Assembly: GCF_014489615.1 (NCBI RefSeq)
Contig: NZ_CP060825.1
Coordinates: 3,796,501 to 3,860,500, forward strand
From: Streptomyces genisteinicus
GTDB lineage: Bacteria > Actinomycetota > Actinomycetes > Streptomycetales > Streptomycetaceae
Direction: 5' to 3'
DNA length: 64,000 nucleotides
Made by a program: the position numbers and the translations under genes. Positions 50,146-58,612 of this stretch are shown piece by piece (within the stretch, counting starts at the first letter, position 1; each line of letters begins with the position of its first letter). Under the pieces are notes generated by a model. It worked only from the letters and a program-made list of their open reading frames with translations, did no database searches and had not been told where the DNA came from.

Positions 50146-50216
50146 GTCACCCGCGCGCCGTGCCCGTGCCGCGCCAGGCGCTTTCGGCCCCGGCCTCGCG
50201 GGGCACCGGCGCGGCG

Positions 50217-50310
50217 GCCTCACACCACCGCCGGCACGACCTTTCCGCGTCCGCCCGCCGGCCGGCAGCTCGTGCGCCCGGCCCGCCTCCTCCAGCGGCA
50301 GCACCGCGTG
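50217..50310 (-). pseudogene. C-terminal remnant of a quinone-reductase-like MDR oxidoreductase
   Basis: On the minus strand, 50302 down to 50260 reads VLPLEEAGRAHEL, the helix that precedes the end of zinc-independent MDR/quinone oxidoreductases. After a one-base frame change near 50245 it reads GRTRGKVV and then VV followed by a stop near 50217, the family's usual GKVV ending. Nothing upstream of 50310 on that strand continues the gene. About 30 of 320 residues survive, so this is a wreck. Confidence 0.65.
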
Positions 50311-50321
50311 ACGTGCACCCG

Positions 50322-50470
50322 CAACCGCCCCGCCGCCTGCTGGAGACCACCGACCTGCCGGGCGACGCGGTGGCCGGCCGTGCGGGCTTCGGGGCGGCCG
50401 CGTCGCTGCGGCAGCACCTGACGGCCGCGCTCGGCGTGTCCCCGACCGCGTACCGCCACACCTGCCGCCC
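50322..50470 (+). pseudogene. C-terminal HTH remnant of an AraC-type regulator
   Basis: The plus strand encodes RRLLETTDLPGDAVAGRAGF followed by GAAASLRQHLTAALG and VSPTAYRHTC, the second half of an AraC/GlxA-like helix-turn-helix. The frame upstream has no AraC ligand domain or first HTH; it runs into the antisense oxidoreductase remnant. About 48 of 320 residues remain. The frame stays open past the end (to 50600) with no homology. Confidence 0.7.
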
Positions 50471-50499
50471 CGCGCGGAGCCCCGGTCCGGCCCCGGACC

Positions 50500-50949
50500 T
50501 CACGCCCCCGGTTCCACCTCGAGGAACCGGCGGCCGCGCGGCCCCCGGTACAGCAACGGCTCCCAGCCGAGGCGGGTCAGCACCGCCGCGCACTCCCTGA
50601 GCCGGGCGTCCTCCTCGTGGGCCGCGCCGCTGCCGGGCGGGCCCAGCCACTCGACCCGCACCGTCCGGGGCCGCTCGCCGTCTTGCACCCGGTAGCCCGT
50701 GGCCGTACGGGTGCCGTCCGCCGCGGCCGCCGACGGCGGCACCCCGGCGGCCTCCAGGGCCAGCGCCACCGCGCGCGCCATGCGGTGGGTCTCCCAGGGC
50801 GCCGGGACGGCCTCCGGGTCGGGGGCGCCGGCGGCGGAGAGCCGCCGGATCTGCAGCAGGCCCTCGTACGCCGTGCGGACCTCCGCCGCCCGCCCCGCCG
50901 CGTCCACCGCCGGACCGTCGCCGCTCGACGGCTCGAACACATCGGTCAC
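50500..50949 (-). CDS. Conserved-looking hypothetical protein
   Basis: 149 residues, soluble, mixed alpha/beta. An N-terminal helix (VRTAYEGLLQIRRLSAA), a central strand pair 'TRTATGYRVQDGERPRTVRVEWLGPP', and an end of helix-strand-strand 'LRECAAVLTRLGWEPLLYRGPRGRRFLEVEPG'. No family recognised. Divergent from the GntR gene across about 100 bp, so it may share its promoter region. Good codon bias supports it as real. Confidence 0.65.
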   Translation of the reverse strand: MTDVFEPSSGDGPAVDAAGRAAEVRTAYEGLLQIRRLSAAGAPDPEAVPAPWETHRMARAVALALEAAGVPPSAAAADGTRTATGYRVQDGERPRTVRVEWLGPPGSGAAHEEDARLRECAAVLTRLGWEPLLYRGPRGRRFLEVEPGA

Positions 50950-51048
50950 GTCCGTGTCTCCTTCCCCACCAGGACCGTACGCTCCAGGTCGAAAGCGCCG
51001 GACCCTGGCCTATCGTGTCCGGGACCGAAGCAGAAGGAGAACGCCAGG

Positions 51049-51837
51049 ATGCCCGGCAACGGCAGCGGCGGCACCGCCGTCACCCGCAGCACCCTGCGGC
51101 AGCAGATCGCGGACGCGCTGCGCGACGAGGTGCTCGCGGGCCGGCTGGGCCCCGGGCAGGAGTTCACCGTCCGCCAGATCGCCGACCAGTACGGAGTCTC
51201 CGCGACCCCCGTGCGCGAGGCGCTCGTCGACCTGTCCGCCCAGGGGCTGCTCGACTCCGACCAGCACCGCGGATTCAAGGTCCACGAGTTCTCCGTCGCC
51301 GACTACCGGATGATGGTCGAGGCGCGCGCCCTCGTCGTGGACGGCGTCTTCCAGCACTACCGGCGGACCCGGGGCCGTGAGGCCGGCCGCGGGGAACCCG
51401 GCCCCCACCACTTCGACGTGCAGTCCCTGGTCTCCGTGCGCCGGCGGGCCGAGGAGGCCGCCCGGGCGGCCCGCGCCGGTGACCTGGACGTCCTGATCGG
51501 CTACGACCTCCGCTTCTGGCGCGAGCTGTCCACCGCCGTGGCCAACGCCTACGTCACCGACTTCCTGCACCGGCTGCGGGTGCAGACCTGGGTGTTCGCC
51601 GTGCCGCGGCTGCGGTCCGACCCCGATCCCTCGCCCTGGCTGTGGAGCGGGCACGAAAGGATCGTGGACGCCGTCACCCGCGGCGACGCGCAGGCGATGC
51701 TCGACGAGATCGTCGCGTGCAACGCCCACGAACTGGCCTGGGCCGACCGCGTCGAGCGCCGGGAGAGCCGGGACGGCGGCGGGAACGGCGGCGGGGACGC
51801 AGGGGAACGACGAGGCCAGGAGCATCAGGAGCGGTGA
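51049..51837 (+). CDS. GntR-family regulator, FadR/FCD type
   Basis: 262 residues. GntR winged helix at about 15-82 (LRQQIADALRDEVLAGRLGP, then EFTVRQIADQYGVSATPVREAL) and an all-helical FCD ligand domain (about 95-235). ATG 51049 follows AGAAGGAGA by 8 nt; the frame upstream is open but lacks a site. The last 25 residues are low-complexity. Its end overlaps the first possible start of the glycosyltransferase gene, so it is coupled to it. Effector unknown. Confidence 0.9.
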   Translation: MPGNGSGGTAVTRSTLRQQIADALRDEVLAGRLGPGQEFTVRQIADQYGVSATPVREALVDLSAQGLLDSDQHRGFKVHEFSVADYRMMVEARALVVDGVFQHYRRTRGREAGRGEPGPHHFDVQSLVSVRRRAEEAARAARAGDLDVLIGYDLRFWRELSTAVANAYVTDFLHRLRVQTWVFAVPRLRSDPDPSPWLWSGHERIVDAVTRGDAQAMLDEIVACNAHELAWADRVERRESRDGGGNGGGDAGERRGQEHQER

Positions 51838-51839
51838 GA

Positions 51840-54260
51840 GTGGACCTGACTGTCGTCGTCCCGGCGTACAACGAGGAGATACGTCTGCGGCCGACGCTCG
51901 ACGCGATCTGCGCCCATCTGCGGGCCGATCCGGAGCGCTGGGGCAGCTGGGAGCTGATCGTCGTCGACGACGGCTCCACCGATGGCACCGCCGAGATCGC
52001 CCGGGAGGCGGCGAAGGAGGAGCCCCGCATCCACGTGCTGTCGGACGGGGTCAACCGCGGCAAGGGCCACGCGCTGCGCACCGGCGTGCTCGCCTCCTAC
52101 GGGCGGCGGGTGCTGTTCACCGACGCCGACCTGGCGACCCCCGTGGGCGAACTCGACCGGCTCGACGCGGAGATGACCGCGACGGGCGCGGACGCCGCCA
52201 TCGGCTCACGGGCCCATCCCGACGCCCGGATCGAGGTCCACCAGCGGCGGCTGCGCGAATGGCTCGGACGGCTCGGCAACGCACTGATACGCGTGGTGGC
52301 CGTCTCCGGCATCCGCGACACCCAGTGCGGCTTCAAGCTCTTCGACGGCGAGAAGGCGCGTGCCGCCTTCGCCGCCTCCCGGCTCGACGGCTGGGCCATC
52401 GACGTCGAGATCCTGCGCCACTTCCGCCGTGCCGGGTGGCAGGTCACCGAAGTGCCGGTGAGCTGGTCGCACATGCCCGGTTCGAAGGTCCGGCCGGGCG
52501 ACTACGGCAGGGTGCTGCTGGAACTGCTGCGGCTGCGCGCCCGGGCCGTACGCCGCGCCGACCTCGCCGTGACCGGGCTCTTCCTGCTCGCCTCGGTCCT
52601 CCTCTACAAGGACCTGTGGGCCGACCTCGGCCACGCCTATCTGCGCGACGCGGGACAGGACCAGAACCAGTGGGAGTGGTTCTTCGCCGTCACCGCCGAC
52701 AACGTGGTGCATCTGCGCAATCCGCTCTTCACCACCCTCCAGAACAACCCGGACGGTGTGAACCTCATGGCCAACACGGCCATGCTGGGCCTGTCCGTCC
52801 CGTTCACACCGGTGACCCTGCTGCTGGGGCCCACGGTCACCTGGGCGCTGGTCCTCACCCTCGGCCTCGCGGCGACGGGCGCCTCCTGGTACTGGCTGAT
52901 CGCCCGGCGGCTGGTGCGCAACAGGGCGGCCGCCGCACTCGGCGGCGCGTTCGCCGCGTTCGCGCCGCCGATGATCTCGCACGGCAACGCCCACCCCAAC
53001 TTCCTCGTCCTGTTCATGATCCCGCTGATCGTCGACCGGGCGCTCAGGCTGTGCGAGGGCCGCAACGTCACCCGGGACGGGGTGGTGCTCGGCCTCTTCG
53101 CGACCTACCAGATCTTCCTCGGCGAGGAGCCGCTGCTGCTCGCCGCCGTCGGCATGCTGCTGTTCGCGCTCGCCTACGCGCTCGCCCGGCGCGACGTGGC
53201 CCGGACCGCCTGGCGCCCGCTAATGCGCGGCATCGGCACCGCGCTCATGGTCTGCCTGCCGCTGGTCGCGTTCCCGCTGGGCTGGCAGTTCTTCGGACCG
53301 CAGAGCTACACCAGCGTGCTCCACGGCGACAACGCGGGCAACAGCCCCCTGGCCTTCCTCCAGTTCTCGGGCCGCGCCCTGCTCGGCACGGACGCCGGAG
53401 CCGATCCGCTCGCCATGAACCGCACCGAGCAGAACGCCTTCTTCGGCTGGACGGTGATCGCCCTGGCCTGCGCCGTCGTGATCGCGCTGTGGCGGTCCGG
53501 AGCGGTCAGGGCGCTCGCCGCCACCGGGGTCGCGGCCGCCCTGCTGTCGCTGGGGCCGAAGTTCCGCATCCCGTACACCGACATCGTGCTCACCGGGCCG
53601 TGGCGGGCGCTGGCCCACCAGCCGCTGTTCGAGTCCGTCATCGAGTCCCGGGTGGCGATGATCTGCGCCCCCGTCATCGGCATGCTGCTCGCCCTCGCCG
53701 CCGACCGGCTCGCCGCGGTGCCGCGGCGCACGACCCGCGCGGCCGGCCTGCTGGTGCTGGCCGCCGCCCTCGTGCCCGTGCTGCCGACCCCGTACCCGGT
53801 CCGCGAACGGACCCCGGTACCGGACTTCATCGCCCAGGACCTCTACCGCGACTACCTCGCCGAGGGCGAGTCGCTCGTCACCGTGCCGCTGCCCGACCCC
53901 GGCAGCGCGGAGGCCCTCTACTGGCAGTCCTCCACCGGGCTCGGCTTCCGGGTCGCCGGGGGCTACTTCAACGGACCGTGGGGCCCCGACCGCATCGGCA
54001 TCTACGGCGCCACGCCGCGGCACACCTCCAACCTCCTGGGCGAGGTGCGGGGCAGCGGCCACGTACCCGAACTCGGCCCCGGATGGCAGGCCCAGGCCCG
54101 TGCCGACCTCGCCGCCTGGCGGGCGGGCGTGGTCGTGCTCGCGCCGCAGTACAACGACGGCCCGCTGCACGAGACGGTCACGAAACTGCTCGGCACGCCG
54201 GGAGAAAACGTGGCCGGGGTATGGGTATGGGACGTGGGAACACGGGGCGACGCCCAGTGA
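51840..54260 (+). CDS. GT2 glycosyltransferase fused to a multi-TM (GT-C-like) domain
   Basis: 806 residues. Residues 1-235 form a DPM1/ALG5-type GT2 domain: VVVPAYNEE, VVDDGSTDGT and FTDADLATP (DxD), which makes polyprenyl-phosphate sugars. From about 240 to 640 come ten or more TM helices of a membrane glycosyltransferase, and the last 160 residues are an extracytoplasmic alpha/beta domain. One protein could make a lipid-linked sugar and transfer it outside. GTG 51840 is 8 nt after GGAG; GTG 51834, overlapping the upstream stop, is an alternative. Genes 54550 and 55404 downstream may belong to the same task. Confidence 0.87.
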   Translation: MDLTVVVPAYNEEIRLRPTLDAICAHLRADPERWGSWELIVVDDGSTDGTAEIAREAAKEEPRIHVLSDGVNRGKGHALRTGVLASYGRRVLFTDADLATPVGELDRLDAEMTATGADAAIGSRAHPDARIEVHQRRLREWLGRLGNALIRVVAVSGIRDTQCGFKLFDGEKARAAFAASRLDGWAIDVEILRHFRRAGWQVTEVPVSWSHMPGSKVRPGDYGRVLLELLRLRARAVRRADLAVTGLFLLASVLLYKDLWADLGHAYLRDAGQDQNQWEWFFAVTADNVVHLRNPLFTTLQNNPDGVNLMANTAMLGLSVPFTPVTLLLGPTVTWALVLTLGLAATGASWYWLIARRLVRNRAAAALGGAFAAFAPPMISHGNAHPNFLVLFMIPLIVDRALRLCEGRNVTRDGVVLGLFATYQIFLGEEPLLLAAVGMLLFALAYALARRDVARTAWRPLMRGIGTALMVCLPLVAFPLGWQFFGPQSYTSVLHGDNAGNSPLAFLQFSGRALLGTDAGADPLAMNRTEQNAFFGWTVIALACAVVIALWRSGAVRALAATGVAAALLSLGPKFRIPYTDIVLTGPWRALAHQPLFESVIESRVAMICAPVIGMLLALAADRLAAVPRRTTRAAGLLVLAAALVPVLPTPYPVRERTPVPDFIAQDLYRDYLAEGESLVTVPLPDPGSAEALYWQSSTGLGFRVAGGYFNGPWGPDRIGIYGATPRHTSNLLGEVRGSGHVPELGPGWQAQARADLAAWRAGVVVLAPQYNDGPLHETVTKLLGTPGENVAGVWVWDVGTRGDAQ

Positions 54261-54345
54261 CGGCGGCCTTCGCCCCGGGTTCCGCCGGCATTACGCTGTC
54301 CCGTCCACCGTCCGCGCGCCCCACCGGCGCCCGACCCACCGGCCC

Positions 54346-54500
54346 GTGAACCACCGACCGAGCCGCGAGCCCCCGAACCGGCCCGCGAGCCCCCGAACCG
54401 GCCTGCGGGCCACCGACCGAGCTGCGGGCCACCGGCCCGCGAGACCCGAACCGACCCGTGAGACCGAACCGACCGACCCGTGAGACCCGAACCCGAACGG
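54346..54500. repeat. Imperfect tandem repeat, about eight units of 15-22 bp
   Basis: Units begin G(C/T)G(A/G)G and contain CCGAACCG or CCGACCG. Two adjacent copies of GCGAGCCCCCGAACCGGCC (54365, 54385) are identical; others drift in length. It fills most of the 289-bp gap between two genes on the same strand. Confidence 0.75.
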
Positions 54501-54549
54501 AACGGCGCCGCCGACCGAACCGCCCGAACCGCTGAGAGCGAGCCTTCCC

Positions 54550-55200
54550 TTGGCCTGTGACCTGTGGCTGGTCCCCCTTGTCGACGTGCTGTGCCACAGC
54601 CCCGACAACCCGTTCGCCGAAGAGATCGCCTCCTACGACAAAGCCCTGACCGGAGCCGGCCTGCCGACCGTGCCGGTCTTCGCCTACATGCCGGGACTCT
54701 CCGGCGACGTCGCGCCGGTCGCCGGGTTCGACTACGACGCGCTGCACTTCCTGCGGCGCGCGTACCTGCTGCAACTGTGCGGCCTCGCCGTCACGCCGGT
54801 CGACGAACTGGGCGGCGACTACGAGCAGCTGCTGGAGATGTTCGAGTCGACCGCGCAGCAGTCCCACCTCGTCTGGCACTACGACCACGCCGGTGCCTAC
54901 GTCCCGGTGGACTTCCCCGCGCCCCTGTTCAACGACGAACTGCTGGAGGGCGGCGGCCCGCTCGGCTCCACCCAGGGCCTGCTGCGCGAACTGGAGTACG
55001 TCGCCGCGGCCATCGGCATCGACCCGGCCAACCCGCCGGCCGCCCCGCGGCCCCCGGAGGGGCCGACCGCTCTGGAGGAGCCGGCGGGTCCGATCCCCTA
55101 CGACGAGAGCCCGTTCGCGCGGGAGCGCCACGTGTGGCTCGGACTGCACGCGGCGGCGACGCGCAGCCTGGGCCAGGGCTCGATGATCATCTTCAGCTGA
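54550..55200 (+). CDS. Hypothetical protein, unknown
   Basis: 216 residues. Soluble, starting with TTG 54550 (weak GAGAGCGAG upstream); a later start is possible. Sequence opens 'ACDLWLVPLVDVLCHSP', has two Tyr/Asp-rich helices (FDYDALHFLRRAYLLQL, GDYEQLLEMFES) and a Pro-rich linker before a short conserved-looking C-terminal block (RERHVWLGLHAAATRS). No family recognised. Its place between a glycosyltransferase and a methyltransferase suggests a shared pathway. Confidence 0.7.
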   Translation: MACDLWLVPLVDVLCHSPDNPFAEEIASYDKALTGAGLPTVPVFAYMPGLSGDVAPVAGFDYDALHFLRRAYLLQLCGLAVTPVDELGGDYEQLLEMFESTAQQSHLVWHYDHAGAYVPVDFPAPLFNDELLEGGGPLGSTQGLLRELEYVAAAIGIDPANPPAAPRPPEGPTALEEPAGPIPYDESPFARERHVWLGLHAAATRSLGQGSMIIFS

Positions 55201-55240
55201 CGCCGGAGGTCCGGTCCGTGCCCCGCGCGCACGGGCCGGA

Positions 55241-55276
55241 GCCCCGCGGCCGGTCCCCCGCTCCCGGCCGCGGGGC
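55241..55276 (+). terminator. Terminator after the hypothetical gene
   Basis: Perfect 13-bp stem (55241-55253 and 55264-55276), 40 nt after the stop. Confidence 0.75.
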
Positions 55277-55403
55277 CGGAGCGCTGCCGCACGCCTCCCG
55301 CGGTTCCACGCCCCTGCGGGGCGTTCCCGCGGTTCCGCGTCCCGACGCGGTCCCGTAAGGCCGCCGACGGCCGGGCGACACCTGGGGCCGGTAGGACCGG
55401 GGC

Positions 55404-56360
55404 ATGTCACAGACGAACACCCCCGCCCAGGCGGTGGCCACGGAAGAACTTCCCAGGCCGGAGCGGTTCGACGACGTCAAGGGCTGGTTCTGGCCCGCGG
55501 ACCAGCTCCTCTTCGACTGGTTCCTCAGGCGCCAGGAGGCCGAGAACCGGCGGGGCGACCTGCTCGAACTCGGGGCGTACCTCGGCAAGAGCGCCGTCTT
55601 CCTCGGCGGCTACCTGCGCGAGGGGGAGTCGTTCACCGTCTGCGACCTGTGGGACTCCCCGGCGCCCGACGACTCCAACAGCGCCGAGATGGGCCGTTCC
55701 TACGCGACCCTGACCCGCCGCGCCTTCGAGGCCAACTACCTCTCCTTCCACGACGCCCTGCCCACCCTCGTCCAGGCTCCCACCTCGGTGATCACCTCCC
55801 GGGTCGCCCCGGCGAGCTGCCGCTTCGTGCACGTCGACGCCTCCCACCTCTACGACCACGTCCACGGCGACATCGAGGCCGCGCGCACCCTGCTCGTCCC
55901 CGACGGCATCGTGGCCTTCGACGACTTCCGGGCCGAGCACTGTCCCGGTGTCGCGGCCGCCGTGTGGGGCGCGGTCCCCACGACCGGGCTGCGTCCGGTC
56001 GTGATCACCGGCACCAAGCTGTACGGCACCTGGGGCGACCCCGACCCGGTGCGCGAGGACCTGCTGACGTGGCTCGAGGGACGGGCGGACCTGTGGCACG
56101 GCGTGGAGGAGGTCGCCGGACGCCCGCTGATCCGCGTCAAGGCCGACCGCTCGACGGGCACACCGGAGCACCCCGTCTCCCGCCACGAACCCCTCCCCGC
56201 ACCCGAGCCGGCGCCGCAACCGGAGCCGGAACCCGCCGCGCCCGCCGCCCCCGAGCCCGCCGCGGCGCCCCGCCGCAGCCCGTCGCTGGCCCGCCGGGTC
56301 GCCAGGGAGGTCCTGCCGCCGATCGTCGCGCGGGCACTCGTCTCCGGCCGCCGCCGCTGA
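55404..56360 (+). CDS. Class I SAM-dependent methyltransferase (Methyltransf_24 type)
   Basis: 318 residues. Rossmann core about 50-215 with motif I 'DLLELGAYLGKSAVFLG', acidic motif II CDLWDSP, and 'FVHVDASHLYDHVHGDI...' followed by 'DGIVAFDDF', the pattern of class I methyltransferases often found in surface-sugar and antibiotic clusters. The C-terminus is a Pro/Glu/Ala linker and a basic helix (SLARRVAREVLPP) that may touch the membrane. ATG 55404 is 6 nt after TAGGAC. Acceptor unknown; neighbours suggest a sugar or lipid-linked substrate. Confidence 0.85.
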   Translation: MSQTNTPAQAVATEELPRPERFDDVKGWFWPADQLLFDWFLRRQEAENRRGDLLELGAYLGKSAVFLGGYLREGESFTVCDLWDSPAPDDSNSAEMGRSYATLTRRAFEANYLSFHDALPTLVQAPTSVITSRVAPASCRFVHVDASHLYDHVHGDIEAARTLLVPDGIVAFDDFRAEHCPGVAAAVWGAVPTTGLRPVVITGTKLYGTWGDPDPVREDLLTWLEGRADLWHGVEEVAGRPLIRVKADRSTGTPEHPVSRHEPLPAPEPAPQPEPEPAAPAAPEPAAAPRRSPSLARRVAREVLPPIVARALVSGRRR

Positions 56361-56844
56361 GCCGCTGAGCCGCTGAGCAGGCGCCGGGGCGCGGCGACCG
56401 GTCCGACCGGCACCGCTCGCCGCTCGCCGCTCGCCGCTCGCCGGGAGACAAGGTCCGCCTCGGACCGGCAGCGGCGGGTCCCACGTGGCCTGACGGTGCG
56501 TCATGCCGTTGTCCCGGCGCGGCCGGACGCCCCCTGCGCACCACGGCCCCGGACACCCGTCCGGGGCCGTCGCCGTGCCGGGACGAGCACAGGACGCGCC
56601 ACCGGCGCCCGTGACGCCGCACGAAAAAGCCCGGCGGAGTTGGGGCTCCGTCACAGGGCCCGCGGCGTGGCGGCGCGCCTACGCTGCCCGGACCGATCGG
56701 GTGAACGCGCCCCGGGGGACAGGCCGTGGCTCCACGGACCGGTGCCCGGGGCGCCGGACCATGCCCCGGGGTCTCCCGTCCGCACCCCCCGATCCGGACG
56801 GGGGACCCAGCCGCCGCACCAGTCACCTCAGGGAGCGCCCCCCC
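56361..56844. other. 484-bp intergenic region with 7-bp tandem repeat and terminator
   Basis: Holds (CGCTCGC) four times at 56414-56441, GCCGCTGA repeats at 56361-56376, and the hairpin at 56543-56570. No gene is convincing. The promoter of the SGNH lipase must lie after about 56620. Confidence 0.6.
56543..56570 (+). terminator. Terminator-like hairpin
   Basis: Perfect 12-bp stem (56543-56554 and 56559-56570) with ACCC loop, 183 nt past the methyltransferase stop. Confidence 0.7.
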
Positions 56845-57726
56845 ATGCCGTTCCGTTTCCCGAACCGCGTCCTGTCGGCCGCCGTCGCCTCCGCCGCGAT
56901 CGCCGCCGTCGGCCTCGGCGCCGCCGCCCCCGCGCAGGCCGTGTCCGACCCGCTGGACTACGTCGCCCTCGGCGACAGCTACAGCGCCGGCTCCGGTGTC
57001 CTCCCTCTGGACCCGTCGGCCTCGCTGCTGTGCGCCCGTACGACGAAGAACTACCCGAACCTGCTCGCCGACCGGACCGGCGCCGACTTCACCGACGTCA
57101 CCTGCGGCGGCGCGAAGACCGAGCACTTCGCCACGGCCCAGTACCCGGGCGTGCCGCCGCAGTTCGACGCGCTGCGCGCCGACACCGACCTCGTCACGCT
57201 GACCATCGGCGGCAACGACAACAACACCTTCATCAACGCCATCCTCGCCTGCGGCGGCCTCGGAGTGCTCACGGCCGGACAGGGCAGTCCCTGCAAGAAC
57301 ACCCACGGCAGCAGCTTCTCCGACGACATCGCGCGGAAGACGTACCCGGCGATCACGGCGGCCCTGAACGAGATCAGGGCGCGGTCGCCCAAGGCGGAGG
57401 TGGCGATCCTGGGCTACCCGTGGATCGTGCCGGAGCAGAGCGTCCCGGGCTGCTTCCTCAAGATGCCGATCGCCAAGGGCGACGTGCCGTATCTGCGGAA
57501 GATCCAGGCGGACCTGAACAGCGCCGTCGAACGGGCCGCCAACGCGACCGGCGCCACCTTCGTCGACATGGCGGCGGCCTCCGAGGGGCACGACGCCTGC
57601 ACACCGGCCGGCACCCGCTGGATCGAGCCGGTCCTCTTCGGCACGAACATCGTGCCGGTCCACCCCAACGCGGTGGGCGAGGCCGCGATGGCCGACCGCA
57701 CGGCGGCGGTGCTCGGCCTCCGCTGA
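56845..57726 (+). CDS. Secreted SGNH/GDSL lipase-esterase
   Basis: 293 residues. Signal peptide 1-32 ending AQA. SGNH blocks: GDSYSAGSG with Ser45, Gly in block II, GGNDNN in block III, and the His of block V in 'VPVHPN'. Six Cys are placed as in Streptomyces lipases of the S. rimosus/S. coelicolor type, forming disulfides after export. Hydrolyses acyl esters, probably lipids, outside the cell. ATG 56845 with AGGGAG 6-13 nt upstream; upstream in-frame ATGs lack sites. Confidence 0.92.
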   Translation: MPFRFPNRVLSAAVASAAIAAVGLGAAAPAQAVSDPLDYVALGDSYSAGSGVLPLDPSASLLCARTTKNYPNLLADRTGADFTDVTCGGAKTEHFATAQYPGVPPQFDALRADTDLVTLTIGGNDNNTFINAILACGGLGVLTAGQGSPCKNTHGSSFSDDIARKTYPAITAALNEIRARSPKAEVAILGYPWIVPEQSVPGCFLKMPIAKGDVPYLRKIQADLNSAVERAANATGATFVDMAAASEGHDACTPAGTRWIEPVLFGTNIVPVHPNAVGEAAMADRTAAVLGLR

Positions 57727-57862
57727 CCGCTGCGTGACGGTGGTCCCCGTCCGGGGCGCTCCGTCCCGGGACGAGGCGCGGACCGGACCGCGCTCGCCGC
57801 TCCCGTCCGCCGCGCCCGCCGCGCGCGGCGGACGGGGTGCGCACGGGCGGCGGGTCAGCGGG

Positions 57863-58612
57863 TCAGCGGGGCGGCTCCGGCGGCCGCTGGCGGGGCATGT
57901 TCGGGCGGGCGGACGGCGGCAGCGGGAAGCGCCCCTGGATGACCCCGGCCGACTGGCCCTGCCCGCCCGCCTCGGGCCGCACGGGCAGCGGTGACAGGGA
58001 GAGCGGCGCGGGCCCGCGGACCCGGAAGTCGCTCATCCAGTCCGCGGTCTCCGTACGGACCAGGTCCGCGACGTCCTCGGAGAACCTGCGCAGCACCCCC
58101 AGGCAGCGCTCCGCGGCCTCCGCCGCGGTGCCCTCTGTCGGTCCGAGCACCTCCCGCACGCTCATCGACGCCCAGTCGAACTGGAGCACCTGGAGCCTGC
58201 GCTGCACCGCCTGCGCCGTGGCCATGTCCCGCATCCAGCCCGCGGTCAGCCCGAAGTACCGGTCGCAGGCCACGCACGCGGCGGCCAGCAGCAGCGCCGG
58301 ATAGCCCCAGGGCGCCCCCGAGCCCACGGCTCCCGCCAGGTCCAGGAGCGGCAGGCCCGCGCCGGCCACCAGGCCCGCGGCGGTGCCCAGCCGCAGGAGC
58401 CGGGCGTAGCGGCGCTTGCGGGTGCGGTCCGAGAGGTACCAGTCCGCGGTGCGCAGGGCGTCGTTCTCCACCCAGCGGTACAACTCGTCGAGCCGGGCCG
58501 CCGGCTCCCCCCAGTCACCGAGGGGGAACGCCCGCCCCGTCAGGTCACCGAGCGGCGCCTTGCCGCCCTCCTCCCGGGCCGACCCCCCGGGCTGCATGTC
58601 CGGCTGACTCAC
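57863..58612 (-). CDS. SLATT-like two-TM protein
   Basis: 249 residues. After a 35-residue polar start comes a helix 'LDELYRWVENDALRTADWYLSDRTRKRRYARLLR', two TM helices (about 74-93 and 101-120) and a long helix with 'WASMSVREVLGP'. This order is that of SLATT domains, which in conflict systems pair with nucleotide-sensing SMODS/SLOG proteins as membrane effectors. Here it has no such partner but is divergent from ybaB-recR. Pro-rich C-terminus. ATG 58612. Assignment is by helix plan and motif memory. Confidence 0.7.
   Translation of the reverse strand: MSQPDMQPGGSAREEGGKAPLGDLTGRAFPLGDWGEPAARLDELYRWVENDALRTADWYLSDRTRKRRYARLLRLGTAAGLVAGAGLPLLDLAGAVGSGAPWGYPALLLAAACVACDRYFGLTAGWMRDMATAQAVQRRLQVLQFDWASMSVREVLGPTEGTAAEAAERCLGVLRRFSEDVADLVRTETADWMSDFRVRGPAPLSLSPLPVRPEAGGQGQSAGVIQGRFPLPPSARPNMPRQRPPEPPR

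Noticed and set aside
44401..50304. A 5.9-kb open frame on the minus strand across the class III aminotransferase and both FG-GAP genes
   Set aside because: It is a high-GC shadow frame: its translation is low-complexity and repeats only where the FG-GAP DNA repeats. Only its first codons (50260-50302) carry homology, and that belongs to the oxidoreductase remnant.
50160..50600. Open frame containing the AraC HTH remnant as a functional gene
   Set aside because: Only about 48 residues match AraC; the rest is low-complexity and antisense to the oxidoreductase remnant, and no ribosome site precedes it.
54346..54500. Tandem units as a CRISPR array
   Set aside because: Units vary in length and are contiguous with no unique spacers, and no cas genes are present.
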